A stretch of DNA of 7,186 bases. Source: Natrialbaceae archaeon B1-Br10_E2g27. Its GTDB lineage: Archaea > Halobacteriota > Halobacteria > Halobacteriales > Natrialbaceae. Where the stretch lies: contig LKMM01000128.1 of the NCBI GenBank assembly GCA_001563885.1, positions 1 to 7,186 on the forward strand, written 5' to 3'. Below, piece after piece: positions 1-5,107 of this stretch (the stretch's first letter is position 1; every line of letters begins with the position of its first letter). Made by a program: the position numbers and the translations under genes. The notes below the pieces were generated by a model. The model did no database searches, was not told where the DNA came from, and worked only from the letters and a program-made list of their open reading frames with translations.

Positions 1-1319
1 CCTTCGTTCCGCTCGAGGAGACGCCGGTTTCGCCCGTAGAGAAACCGGTCGAAGGGCTTCCCGACCGATATGAACGTCGACTCGAGGAGCTACTGGTCGA
101 GCGGTATGGCGTCGACTGGGCGACCGGTGGGAGTGGCGACCTGCTTCGGTCGACGATCCGACGGTTCAAAGCCCGCTATCTCGACGGCCAACACGTCGAG
201 TACGACGACGACGTCGCCGCCGGCTACGCCATCTACCACCTGCCACCGTACTATGCCGCCGTCCAGTATGCGCTTTCTGCCCTCGCCGAGGCAGGGCTAC
301 TCGGGCGACGACTTCGCGTCCTCGATATCGGTGCCGGCGTCGGTGGCCCTGCACTCGGGCTCTGTGAGTTCCTTCCCGACGACCGCTTGCTCGAGTATCA
401 CGCGATCGAACCGAGCGCTGCCGCCGACGTACTCGACGCGCTCCTCGAGGAGACCGACCGAAACGTCCACACGACGATTCACCGAACGACCGCCGAAGCG
501 TTCGATCCCCAGACGGATCTCGTCTCCGGGAACGATCCCGAATCCGCGTTCGACCCGACCGCCCCGGAGGACGGCTTCGACCTCGTGTTCGCGTGTAACG
601 TCCTGAGCGAACTCGAGGAGCCGGTCGCCGTTGCCCGACGCTACCTCGAGTTGCTCACACCCGATGGGACCTTCCTCGCGCTCGCTCCTGCGGACAAAAA
701 CACGAGTATCGGCCTCAGACAGATCGAACGAACGCTCGAAGACGAGCGACTCGAGTCGGCGTTCGGGGACGACTCGGAGGTGACGGTCTACGGTCCGACC
801 GTTCGACTCTGGCCGGACGAACGCCCGACGGATCGGGGCTGGTCGTTCGACGTTCGACCCGACCTCGAGGTGCCGGCATTTCAGCGGAAACTCGAGGTGG
901 CGGCCGACGACGAGGGGACATCCGGGGAGTTCGAAAACGTCGACGTCCAGTTTTCGTATTCGGCGCTCAGAGTCGACGGAACTCGCCGGATCGAGCTGGC
1001 TCTCGAGACCAGCAAGTGGGCGAAGATGGCCGAGATGGATCGTCACGTCACAAACCGGATCGACCTCGTGGCGGCGAAACTCAGCCACTCACTGTCCGAA
1101 GACCCAAACGCGAACCCGCTCTTTAAGATCAGCGACGGCAGCGAACGGATCGACCACTATGCGGTCTGTACGGCAGAAACCGGACTCAATAGGGCGTTGC
1201 TCCGTGCCGACTACGGCGATGTCCTTGCCTTCGAGCGGATTCTCGCGCTGTGGAACGACGACGAGGGCGCGTACAATCTCGTCGTCGACGAGGAGACGAT
1301 CGTCGACCGACTCGCGTAG
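1..1319 (+). CDS. Rsm22-like class I SAM-dependent methyltransferase, 5' end outside window
   Basis: The reading frame (codons from base 3) is open from the left edge to TAG at 1317-1319, so about 438 C-terminal residues are visible and the true start lies upstream. Seen: a tract with HLPPYYAAVQYAL at about 237-275, like the element ahead of the methyltransferase fold in Rsm22 proteins; SAM-binding motif I VLDIGAGVGG at 318-347; an acidic LEYHAIEPS strand (motif II region) at 387-413; FACNVLSELEEP (motif IV region) at about 588-623; and a C-terminal segment with VQFSYSALRVDG, matching the FSY element of the family. Rsm22 and METTL17 proteins bind the small ribosomal subunit and act in its assembly; a methylation target is not firmly established, and that role here is inferred by homology. 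The family's CPH...C...WCHF cysteines are absent from the expected place (about 790-890). surE follows after 46 bases. The family call is from remembered motifs. A generic class I methyltransferase is the alternative. Confidence 0.8.
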   Translation, partial: FVPLEETPVSPVEKPVEGLPDRYERRLEELLVERYGVDWATGGSGDLLRSTIRRFKARYLDGQHVEYDDDVAAGYAIYHLPPYYAAVQYALSALAEAGLLGRRLRVLDIGAGVGGPALGLCEFLPDDRLLEYHAIEPSAAADVLDALLEETDRNVHTTIHRTTAEAFDPQTDLVSGNDPESAFDPTAPEDGFDLVFACNVLSELEEPVAVARRYLELLTPDGTFLALAPADKNTSIGLRQIERTLEDERLESAFGDDSEVTVYGPTVRLWPDERPTDRGWSFDVRPDLEVPAFQRKLEVAADDEGTSGEFENVDVQFSYSALRVDGTRRIELALETSKWAKMAEMDRHVTNRIDLVAAKLSHSLSEDPNANPLFKISDGSERIDHYAVCTAETGLNRALLRADYGDVLAFERILALWNDDEGAYNLVVDEETIVDRLA

Positions 1320-1336
1320 GTCGGGAAACGGTGGGC

Positions 1337-1340
1337 TTTT
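1337..1340 (+). promoter_or_regulatory. TATA-like box for a leaderless surE transcript
   Basis: GGGCTTTTCGC lies in the 46-base gap after the methyltransferase gene. The centre of the TTTT is about 27.5 bases before the A of the surE ATG at 1366. That is the archaeal TATA-to-start-site distance, so transcription would begin at or next to the ATG and give a leaderless mRNA. No Shine-Dalgarno is visible before 1366, which fits. Read-through from the upstream gene remains possible. Confidence 0.45.
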
Positions 1341-1365
1341 CGCATCGGCGTTCAACGATGTGGGT

Positions 1366-2172
1366 ATGAGTGACGGGCTCGAGATTCTGCTTACCAACGA
1401 CGACGGGATCGACAGCGTCGGCATTCGGGCGATGTACGAGGCGTTGTCGACGGTTGCTGAGGTAACCGTCGTCGCCCCTGCCGACAACAAAAGCGCCTGC
1501 GGGCGGTCGATATCTCACGAGGTCGATGTTTTCGATCACGAACTCGGCTACGCGCTTGCCGGTACACCTGCCGACTGCGTCGTCGCCGGCCTCGCCGAAC
1601 TCGCAACCGATCCCGACCTCGTCGTGGCTGGCTGCAATCGCGGGGCGAACTTAGGCGAGTACGTCCTCGGGCGGTCGGGAACCGTCAGTGCGGCCGTCGA
1701 AGCCGCCTTTTTCGACGTTCCTGCCATCGCAACCTCGATGTACCTCGACGTCGACGAGACGCCACTTCATGACCTCGAGTTGACGATTGCGGCGTTCGCC
1801 GAAGCGACTCGAGTGACGACATTTCTCGTCGAACACGCCATCGATGCCGGTGTCTTCGATCACGCGGGCTATCTCAACATCAACGTCCCCGTCGCTGACG
1901 GCGCGCCAGCGACGACCGAAATAACCCGGCCGTCGAAACGCTACGAGATGGACGCCGAACGAAACGGCGACTCACTCGTCCTCTATGACCGAATCTGGGA
2001 GTCGATGGACCCGGAGACGATTCCGGATCCCGAGGGGACCGACCGGCGTGCAGTCGCCGAAGGGCGGATCAGCGTCTCGCCGCTTACGCCACCGCACACG
2101 ACGAACCACCACGAAACGCTTGCGGAACTCGTTGGCATCTACGAGGAGACTATCGCCACGACCGACGTGTAG
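1366..2172 (+). CDS. surE: 5'/3'-nucleotidase SurE (survival protein E family), divergent
   Basis: This is a 268-residue protein, a normal SurE length. SurE enzymes are metal-dependent phosphatases that release phosphate from nucleoside monophosphates, in the cytoplasm. Seen: N-terminal ILLTNDDGIDSVGI with metal-ligand aspartates D12 and D13; VVAPADNKSACGRSIS, where S43 matches the family's ligand serine; AGTPADCV at 65-72; VVAGCNRGANLG with ligand asparagine N91; and RSGTVSAAVEAAFFDVPAIATS at 103-124. All four expected metal ligands are present. The sequence departs from the usual wording at several sites: KSACG for QSGxG, AGCN for SGxN, RSGT for YSGT. ATG 1366 is chosen because the family motif begins at residue 7 and a TATA-like box sits 27 bases upstream; GTG 1360 is in frame two codons earlier. 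A strong hairpin lies 68 bases after the stop. Family call very sure; substrate not determinable. Confidence 0.95.
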   Translation: MSDGLEILLTNDDGIDSVGIRAMYEALSTVAEVTVVAPADNKSACGRSISHEVDVFDHELGYALAGTPADCVVAGLAELATDPDLVVAGCNRGANLGEYVLGRSGTVSAAVEAAFFDVPAIATSMYLDVDETPLHDLELTIAAFAEATRVTTFLVEHAIDAGVFDHAGYLNINVPVADGAPATTEITRPSKRYEMDAERNGDSLVLYDRIWESMDPETIPDPEGTDRRAVAEGRISVSPLTPPHTTNHHETLAELVGIYEETIATTDV

Positions 2173-2239
2173 CGACGACCGACGACGCCCTCGTCGGGAC
2201 GGGAACGACGAAATCGTCCGTGAGCAACAACAGTCGAGT

Positions 2240-2291
2240 GTCGATCTCGAGGGACCTTGCAGATTGCAAGGGTGGTCCCTTTTAGATCGGC
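2240..2291. other. Long compound inverted repeat / structured RNA or terminator candidate
   Basis: Three nested perfect stems are read directly. CGATCT 2242-2247 pairs with AGATCG 2284-2289; AGGGACC 2250-2256 pairs with GGTCCCT 2274-2280; TTGCA 2257-2261 pairs with TGCAA 2265-2269, closing a three-base loop GAT. A G-C pair and a G-U pair extend the base (2240/2291 and 2241/2290). The interruptions are CG opposite TTT, and a one-sided GGGT bulge. CCTTGCA/TGCAAGG is an alternative inner stem. A T-run (2280-2283) follows the middle stem. It lies 68 bases after the surE stop and 50 bases before the next gene's TATA box. It could be the surE terminator, an mRNA 3' stabiliser, a small RNA, or an operator palindrome. 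The sequence alone does not choose between these. Confidence 0.6.
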
Positions 2292-2340
2292 GACGGTATC
2301 GAAATCGAGACCACGTTGGCGACCGGACTGCTGGCGGCAC

Positions 2341-2350
2341 AAATATAAAT
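2341..2350 (+). promoter_or_regulatory. TATA box of the winged-helix gene
   Basis: AAATATAAAT is the most AT-rich decamer of its surroundings and a strong archaeal TATA match. Transcription starting about 26 bases on (near 2372) would leave a leader of about 44 bases before the ATG at 2416. This is unlike the leaderless arrangement of most + strand genes here. Confidence 0.7.
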
Positions 2351-2399
2351 CAGCGGATAGAACCTCAAAACAACTACCTCATCCAGCGACCGTCCCATC

Positions 2400-2407
2400 G
2401 GAGGGGT
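2400..2407 (+). promoter_or_regulatory. Strong Shine-Dalgarno of the winged-helix gene
   Basis: GGAGGGGT ends eight bases before the ATG at 2416. It contains the GGAGG core complementary to the 3' end of archaeal 16S rRNA at good spacing, and it fixes the start codon. Confidence 0.75.
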
Positions 2408-2415
2408 CATCATAG

Positions 2416-2808
2416 ATGGTATTCAGCACACTCTGGACTCGCATTTCGTCTCTCTGGCGGGCAGACTCGAACGAGACGGAAGCGACCGAGTCCACAACGG
2501 AGACAGGATCGACAGACGCACAGACAGACAACGAAACGTTACGGTACGCCGAACAGTTCGAATACGGCGTCGACGAACGCGAACTCCCCGACGAAGATAA
2601 GATTCTCAGATTACTCGTCGAACGCGGCGGCCGGGTCGATGCCTCGACTGTCAAAGACGAAACCGGCTGGTCGGACGACCACCTCGAGACCGTCGTCGAC
2701 CGGATGGAAACCGACAACCAGATCAGCGCGATTACGGTCGGGCGAAAACGCGTGATCTGTCGCCGTGGTTTCGAACCCAAAGGCTACCGTTCGCACTTAA
2801 ACGAATAA
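2416..2808 (+). CDS. Winged helix-turn-helix DNA-binding protein, haloarchaeal
   Basis: 130 residues. The C-terminal part (about 57-118) reads as a winged helix: LPDEDKILRLLVERGG (helix 1), VDASTVKDETGWSDDHLETVVDRMETD (helix-turn-helix), then ISAITVGRKRVICRRG (wing). It resembles the haloarchaeal wHTH domain that I recall as DUF7343, and MarR-like proteins. The N-terminus (1-16) is a short amphipathic stretch with W7 and W14 that could touch the membrane. Residues 17-41 are a Ser/Thr/Asp/Glu-rich low-complexity linker. No ligand-binding domain is visible, so its signal is unknown. The gene has its own TATA box and a strong Shine-Dalgarno. It faces the archaellin gene tail to tail 131 bases away; regulation of that gene is only a guess from position. 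DNA binding is likely; the target is unknown. Confidence 0.8.
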   Translation: MVFSTLWTRISSLWRADSNETEATESTTETGSTDAQTDNETLRYAEQFEYGVDERELPDEDKILRLLVERGGRVDASTVKDETGWSDDHLETVVDRMETDNQISAITVGRKRVICRRGFEPKGYRSHLNE

Positions 2809-2939
2809 CCGATTGATTCATTGAGTTCTCGTCAGATTAGCGATGGCCCTCGTGGGAACCGATGCAGCGATCGGCCGAAATCAGACCAATAGGCACGACA
2901 GCTGTGTATACGGTGTCTTTTAGCTGAAAGAGAGGGCGC
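2809..2939. other. Convergent intergenic spacer
   Basis: This spacer separates the 3' ends of the winged-helix gene and the archaellin gene. There is no ORF of note and no convincing hairpin-plus-T-run on either strand. T-rich stretches after the winged-helix stop (2814-2828) and pyrimidine-rich CTCTCTTT after the archaellin stop (minus strand, about 2928-2935) could serve as the T-rich terminators usual in haloarchaea. Confidence 0.4.
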
Positions 2940-3638
2940 TCAAAGCGATACAGCAGGCTCATCGCGGATGTTCCGGGGGACGTCTAGGGTCATCGTTGTC
3001 TGACTCCCCTGTGCTGTCGTGATCGTGAACTCGGCAGTCTCGCCGTCTGCGAGCCGATCGGGTTGCTCGACCGGGTCGTTATCGATCCACTCACTGTCGT
3101 CGTCGTACGCCCCCAGTGGAATCACGATCGTCCCCTGGGTATCCTCGGAGAGGACGTTGATGCTCTCTTTTGTGCCAATTTCTCGGATCGCAAAGAAGTT
3201 CGAATCCTCCGTAGTGAGGGCAGTTTCTTCACCGAAATCGTCTTCATCGAAGGAGACATCGCGGTAGGTGAGCGTCTCGCTTTCGGCACCGAGGAGGTCG
3301 ACCGTCGCCTCGCTAAGATCGAGCACCTCCGTTCCGGGAGCAGGTTTGACGGTCACCTCGAGTCGGTGAACCTCTTCATTGAGGCCGTCGATATCAGTGT
3401 GATCGAAATCATCTATCGAATTGTCGGTGTAGCCGACCGCGTTGACGATCTCGATGCGATCTGCAACCTGCTGGGTACTCTCTTCGCCCGTCGCTTCCGC
3501 GTGGGTCTGGACCAATCCGCCGGTACCGATCAACACCGCCGCAGCCATCGCGCTGATGATAACCAGAGAGACGAAGACGATCATCGTTCCCAGCCCTAGC
3601 TGGGCGCGGTCGTCCTCGCAGACGGGTTCTGAAATCAT
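2940..3638 (-). CDS. Archaellin (archaeal flagellin), lone copy
   Basis: 232 residues. The first 12 residues form a class III (type IV pilin-like) signal with an acidic, charged end (CEDDRA). The prepilin peptidase would cut after A12, before QLGLGT. The hydrophobic assembly helix runs from about 14 to 44 (LGLGTMIVFVSLVIISAM and on), followed by HAEATGEESTQQVADRIEIVNAVG, the characteristic haloarchaeal archaellin stretch after the helix. The rest is an acidic beta-rich outer domain ending in DVPRNIRDEPAVSL, like other archaellin C-termini. The product would be a subunit of the archaellum filament, assembled outside the cytoplasmic membrane. No other archaellum gene is in the window, so this is a separate copy or lies apart from the main cluster. 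No N-X-S/T sequon occurs in the protein. ATG 3638 gives the expected short signal length. Confidence 0.92.
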   Translation of the reverse strand: MISEPVCEDDRAQLGLGTMIVFVSLVIISAMAAAVLIGTGGLVQTHAEATGEESTQQVADRIEIVNAVGYTDNSIDDFDHTDIDGLNEEVHRLEVTVKPAPGTEVLDLSEATVDLLGAESETLTYRDVSFDEDDFGEETALTTEDSNFFAIREIGTKESINVLSEDTQGTIVIPLGAYDDDSEWIDNDPVEQPDRLADGETAEFTITTAQGSQTTMTLDVPRNIRDEPAVSL

Positions 3639-3893
3639 CGCTGTGATATCTCGACCTCATTTTCCCCCGTCTAATTCCGGCGGATATGTACACCGGCGGC
3701 CCCCTTAATCGCCAGCTAAACTACACGTCCGGCTACACGGTTTTGCTCCTACAGTTCGCTACGGAACAGATAGACTTAGTGATTGTTGCCAATTCGAGTG
3801 TATCTGATCGGATAGACGACACGACCCGATGGGGTGACCGTCGGACGACACTGCCTGCTCGTCGCTTTTGTTGCTCGAGTGTGTGTATTGGAT
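3639..3893. other. Divergent intergenic region between archaellin and zinc-finger genes
   Basis: 255 bases without a supported gene. For the archaellin (minus strand) the TATA candidates are TACATATCC (3690-3682), which would put the start near 3661 with a leader of about 22 bases, and GATTAAGG (3710-3703), which would give about 42. A GAGGT (3658-3654) lies 15 bases before the ATG, rather far for a Shine-Dalgarno. For the zinc-finger gene, TTTT at 3866-3869 is annotated separately. A 14-base near-palindrome with one T-G mismatch (TATCTGATCGGATA, 3801-3814) is a weak operator candidate. Confidence 0.4.
3866..3869 (+). promoter_or_regulatory. TATA-like box for a leaderless zinc-finger transcript
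   Basis: TCGCTTTTGTT: the TTTT centre is about 26.5 bases before the ATG at 3894, with no Shine-Dalgarno between. This fits a leaderless mRNA and favours ATG 3894 over the upstream in-frame GTG at 3834. Confidence 0.45.
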
Positions 3894-4055
3894 ATGGCTA
3901 CCCGACCGCCGGTTGACTGTCCACTCTGTCACAGCGTCCCCGCTTGCGACCAGCGACTCGTGGGCCATCTCGAGGCAAACCACTCGAAACGGGAGCTAGC
4001 GAAGTTCGTCGCCTCGGAGACGATAGCGATGGAAACGGGTGAGATTTCCGAGTAG
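3894..4055 (+). CDS. Single C2H2 zinc-finger microprotein
   Basis: 53 residues, almost all of it one finger. C9-P-L-C12, then H25 and H30, gives C-X2-C-X12-H-X4-H, exactly the classical C2H2 spacing, with hydrophobic L22 and L26 in the expected helix (RLVGHLEANH). After the finger comes a short helix-prone tail, KRELAKFVASETIA. One-finger proteins of this kind are common in haloarchaea, and most have no assigned role. A single finger rarely binds DNA alone, so protein contact, RNA contact or dimerisation are possible. ATG 3894 is preferred because the conserved part starts at once and a TATA-like box lies 26 bases upstream. The longer 73-residue version from GTG 3834 adds a hydrophobic stretch that looks like translated promoter. 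The next gene starts 62 bases on with its own box. Confidence 0.78.
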   Translation: MATRPPVDCPLCHSVPACDQRLVGHLEANHSKRELAKFVASETIAMETGEISE

Positions 4056-4089
4056 TAGCCTGCATCGACGACCTGCCGGACGACGGGCA

Positions 4090-4093
4090 TTTA
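4090..4093 (+). promoter_or_regulatory. TATA-like box for a leaderless DUF5820-like transcript
   Basis: GGGCATTTAGCG: the TTTA centre is about 26.5 bases before the ATG at 4118. No Shine-Dalgarno precedes that ATG. Confidence 0.45.
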
Positions 4094-4117
4094 GCGACGA
4101 CGCCCGTATCCAAGCCC

Positions 4118-4516
4118 ATGACCGATAGCCCGGCCGTTCCGGAGGGATGGACCGTCTGGGCCGAGAGTGAGGATGGCCGACTCGTCCTCACATACCGGCC
4201 GGACGTCTTCGACGGAACAGCGTTTCCGGCCGCCTGCTTGCCAACGCTGTACGTTACCCACGGCCGGCGAACACGCCGACCGGGACGAAATCCGGCGAAC
4301 ACCACCGCCGACTGGTTCGTTACCTTGTATGCTGAACCCGACGTCACCATCGAGGACGACCGGTTTTCGACTCGAGCGGCAGCTGTCGAGTATGCCCTCG
4401 ACCTCGCTGCCCGCTTCGACGCTGGCGACCTCGAGTACCGCGAGTGCTATCAACTCCCTCGCGAGGAGTATCTCGAGTGTCTCGACGAACTCACTGGCCG
4501 CACTCACGATGGATAA
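4118..4516 (+). CDS. DUF5820-like haloarchaeal conserved protein
   Basis: 132 residues, soluble, with no signal peptide or membrane segment. It opens with PEGWTVWAESEDGRLVLTYRPD. A short basic stretch, THGRRTRRPGRNP (about 47-59), stands out in an otherwise acidic protein, followed by WFVTLYAEP. The C-terminal half is helical and acidic (TRAAAVEYALDLAARFDAGD), ending YQLPREEYLECLDELTG. From memory this matches the haloarchaeal family DUF5820, which has no known function; the family number is not verified. The basic stretch could contact nucleic acid, which is only inference. It sits between the zinc-finger gene and the UPF0179 gene, 62 and 58 bases away, and all three seem to have their own promoters. 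Confidence 0.82.
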   Translation: MTDSPAVPEGWTVWAESEDGRLVLTYRPDVFDGTAFPAACLPTLYVTHGRRTRRPGRNPANTTADWFVTLYAEPDVTIEDDRFSTRAAAVEYALDLAARFDAGDLEYRECYQLPREEYLECLDELTGRTHDG

Positions 4517-4545
4517 TCGGCTCTCGATCCAGACACACGTGAGGC

Positions 4546-4549
4546 TTAA
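4546..4549 (+). promoter_or_regulatory. TATA-like box for a leaderless UPF0179 transcript
   Basis: GAGGCTTAACCCC: the TTAA centre is about 27.5 bases before the ATG at 4575. A perfect ten-base palindrome, CGAGTACTCG (4560-4569), lies between box and ATG. At this length it may be chance. Confidence 0.45.
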
Positions 4550-4574
4550 CCCCCCGTAGCGAGTACTCGGAGAC

Positions 4575-5036
4575 ATGTCTACCGTCACCCTCGTCGGCAC
4601 CCGTCTCGCCGAACCCGGGACCGAGTTCGTCTACCAGGGCGAGGCCGACGGCTGTGCCGGCTGTCCCTATCGGAGCCAGTGTCTGAACCTCTCGCCGGAG
4701 ACGAAATACCGTGTCACGAGCGTTCGTGAGAACGCCCAGACGCTCGAGTGTGCGATGCACGACGGTGGCGTCCGCGCTGTCGAGGTCGAAGCTGTAAGCG
4801 TACGCGCGAACATCCACGGAAAAGGCGCGTTCGCCGGCTCCAAGACGAGTCTTCCCGGCCCCTGTCCGTACATCGAGTGTCCAAGCCACGAGTTCTGTGA
4901 GCCCGACGGCGTCGATTTCGACGAAGAGTATCGCATTAGTGAAATCATCGGCGAGCCCCCACACGAGGTCTGTCACTTAGATCGTTCACTCGAGTTAGTC
5001 GAACTCGATGTCGAGGACACGGGAGCCTCGAGGTGA
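4575..5036 (+). CDS. UPF0179 family cysteine-rich protein
   Basis: 153 residues. TLVGTRLAEPGTEFVYQG at the N-terminus, then CAGCPYRSQC and HDGGVRAVEVE, match the archaeal UPF0179 family, found in methanogens and halophiles, whose function is unknown. It has eight cysteines: C27, C30, C36, C59, C97, C102, C108, C133. They fall into two similar sets, C-X2-C-X5-C-X22-C and C-X4-C-X5-C-X24-C. Each third cysteine is followed by a YR-V/I strand and each fourth by a VE-V/L strand, suggesting a duplicated domain. Each set could hold a zinc ion or an iron-sulfur cluster; the sequence cannot say which. The protein is otherwise acidic and soluble. A short hairpin plus T-run overlaps its stop codon. Family call sure, function unknown. 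Confidence 0.92.
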   Translation: MSTVTLVGTRLAEPGTEFVYQGEADGCAGCPYRSQCLNLSPETKYRVTSVRENAQTLECAMHDGGVRAVEVEAVSVRANIHGKGAFAGSKTSLPGPCPYIECPSHEFCEPDGVDFDEEYRISEIIGEPPHEVCHLDRSLELVELDVEDTGASR

Positions 5037-5047
5037 GACACCTTTTT
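5031..5047 (+). terminator. Short hairpin plus T-run at the UPF0179 stop codon
   Basis: AGGTG (5031-5035), AGA loop, CACCT (5039-5043), then TTTT (5044-5047): a perfect five-pair stem followed directly by Ts, overlapping the TGA stop at 5034-5036. It looks like an intrinsic terminator, although the stem is short and archaea often end transcripts at T-runs alone. The same T-run (5043-5047) is placed to act as the TATA-like box for the next transcript. Confidence 0.5.
5043..5047 (+). promoter_or_regulatory. TATA-like box of the small membrane protein unit
   Basis: ACACCTTTTTGAC: the centre is 27 bases before an ATG at 5072 and 59 before the membrane protein's ATG at 5104. Transcription would thus start at about 5072, giving a 32-base leader before 5104. 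No TATA-like box lies about 27 bases before 5104 itself. Confidence 0.45.
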
Positions 5048-5071
5048 GACTGCGCCGGCGAAGGCGTCGGT

Positions 5072-5107
5072 ATGGGCGGCCACAGGAAACGGGTGAGCGA
5101 TCCATGA
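5072..5107 (+). CDS. Possible 11-codon leader ORF overlapping the membrane protein start
   Basis: ATG at 5072 opens MGGHRKRVSDP and stops at TGA 5105-5107, sharing ATGA with the next start codon (5104). Its ATG sits 27 bases after a TATA-like T-run, where a leaderless mRNA would begin. If translated, it would couple by termination-reinitiation to the membrane protein. The peptide is basic and matches nothing I recognise. The ATG may be coincidental and the stretch a plain 5' leader carrying the Shine-Dalgarno at 5092-5096. Confidence 0.3.
   Translation: MGGHRKRVSDP
5092..5096 (+). promoter_or_regulatory. Shine-Dalgarno of the small membrane protein gene
   Basis: GGTGA, complementary to part of the 16S rRNA 3' end, ends seven bases before ATG 5104. 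It supports 5104 as the start; no other in-frame ATG occurs between the T-run and 5104. Confidence 0.5.

Noticed and set aside
297..1088. Long minus-strand ORF (263 codons) opposite the methyltransferase
   Set aside because: GC-rich antisense shadow: no recognisable motif, and the + frame carries the family signatures.
387..1319. A separate methyltransferase gene starting at TTG 387
   Set aside because: The frame is open back to the window edge and the SAM motif I at 318-347 lies before 387, so this would start in the middle of the fold.
1985..2755. + strand ORF of 256 codons spanning the end of surE and the winged-helix gene
   Set aside because: Arg/Ser/Thr-rich composition typical of an off-frame translation. 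It overlaps two genes with clear family motifs and runs across a promoter and hairpin.
3063..3599. + strand ORF opposite the archaellin (178 codons)
   Set aside because: The minus frame has an unmistakable archaellin N-terminus; the antisense product has no domain features.
3834..3893. Longer zinc-finger protein from GTG 3834
   Set aside because: The extra 20 residues have no finger or conserved look and include the TATA-like box; ATG 3894 fits leaderless spacing better.
4560..4569. Perfect ten-base palindrome CGAGTACTCG before the UPF0179 ATG
   Set aside because: Several such palindromes are expected by chance in 7 kb; without conservation it is not a supported operator.
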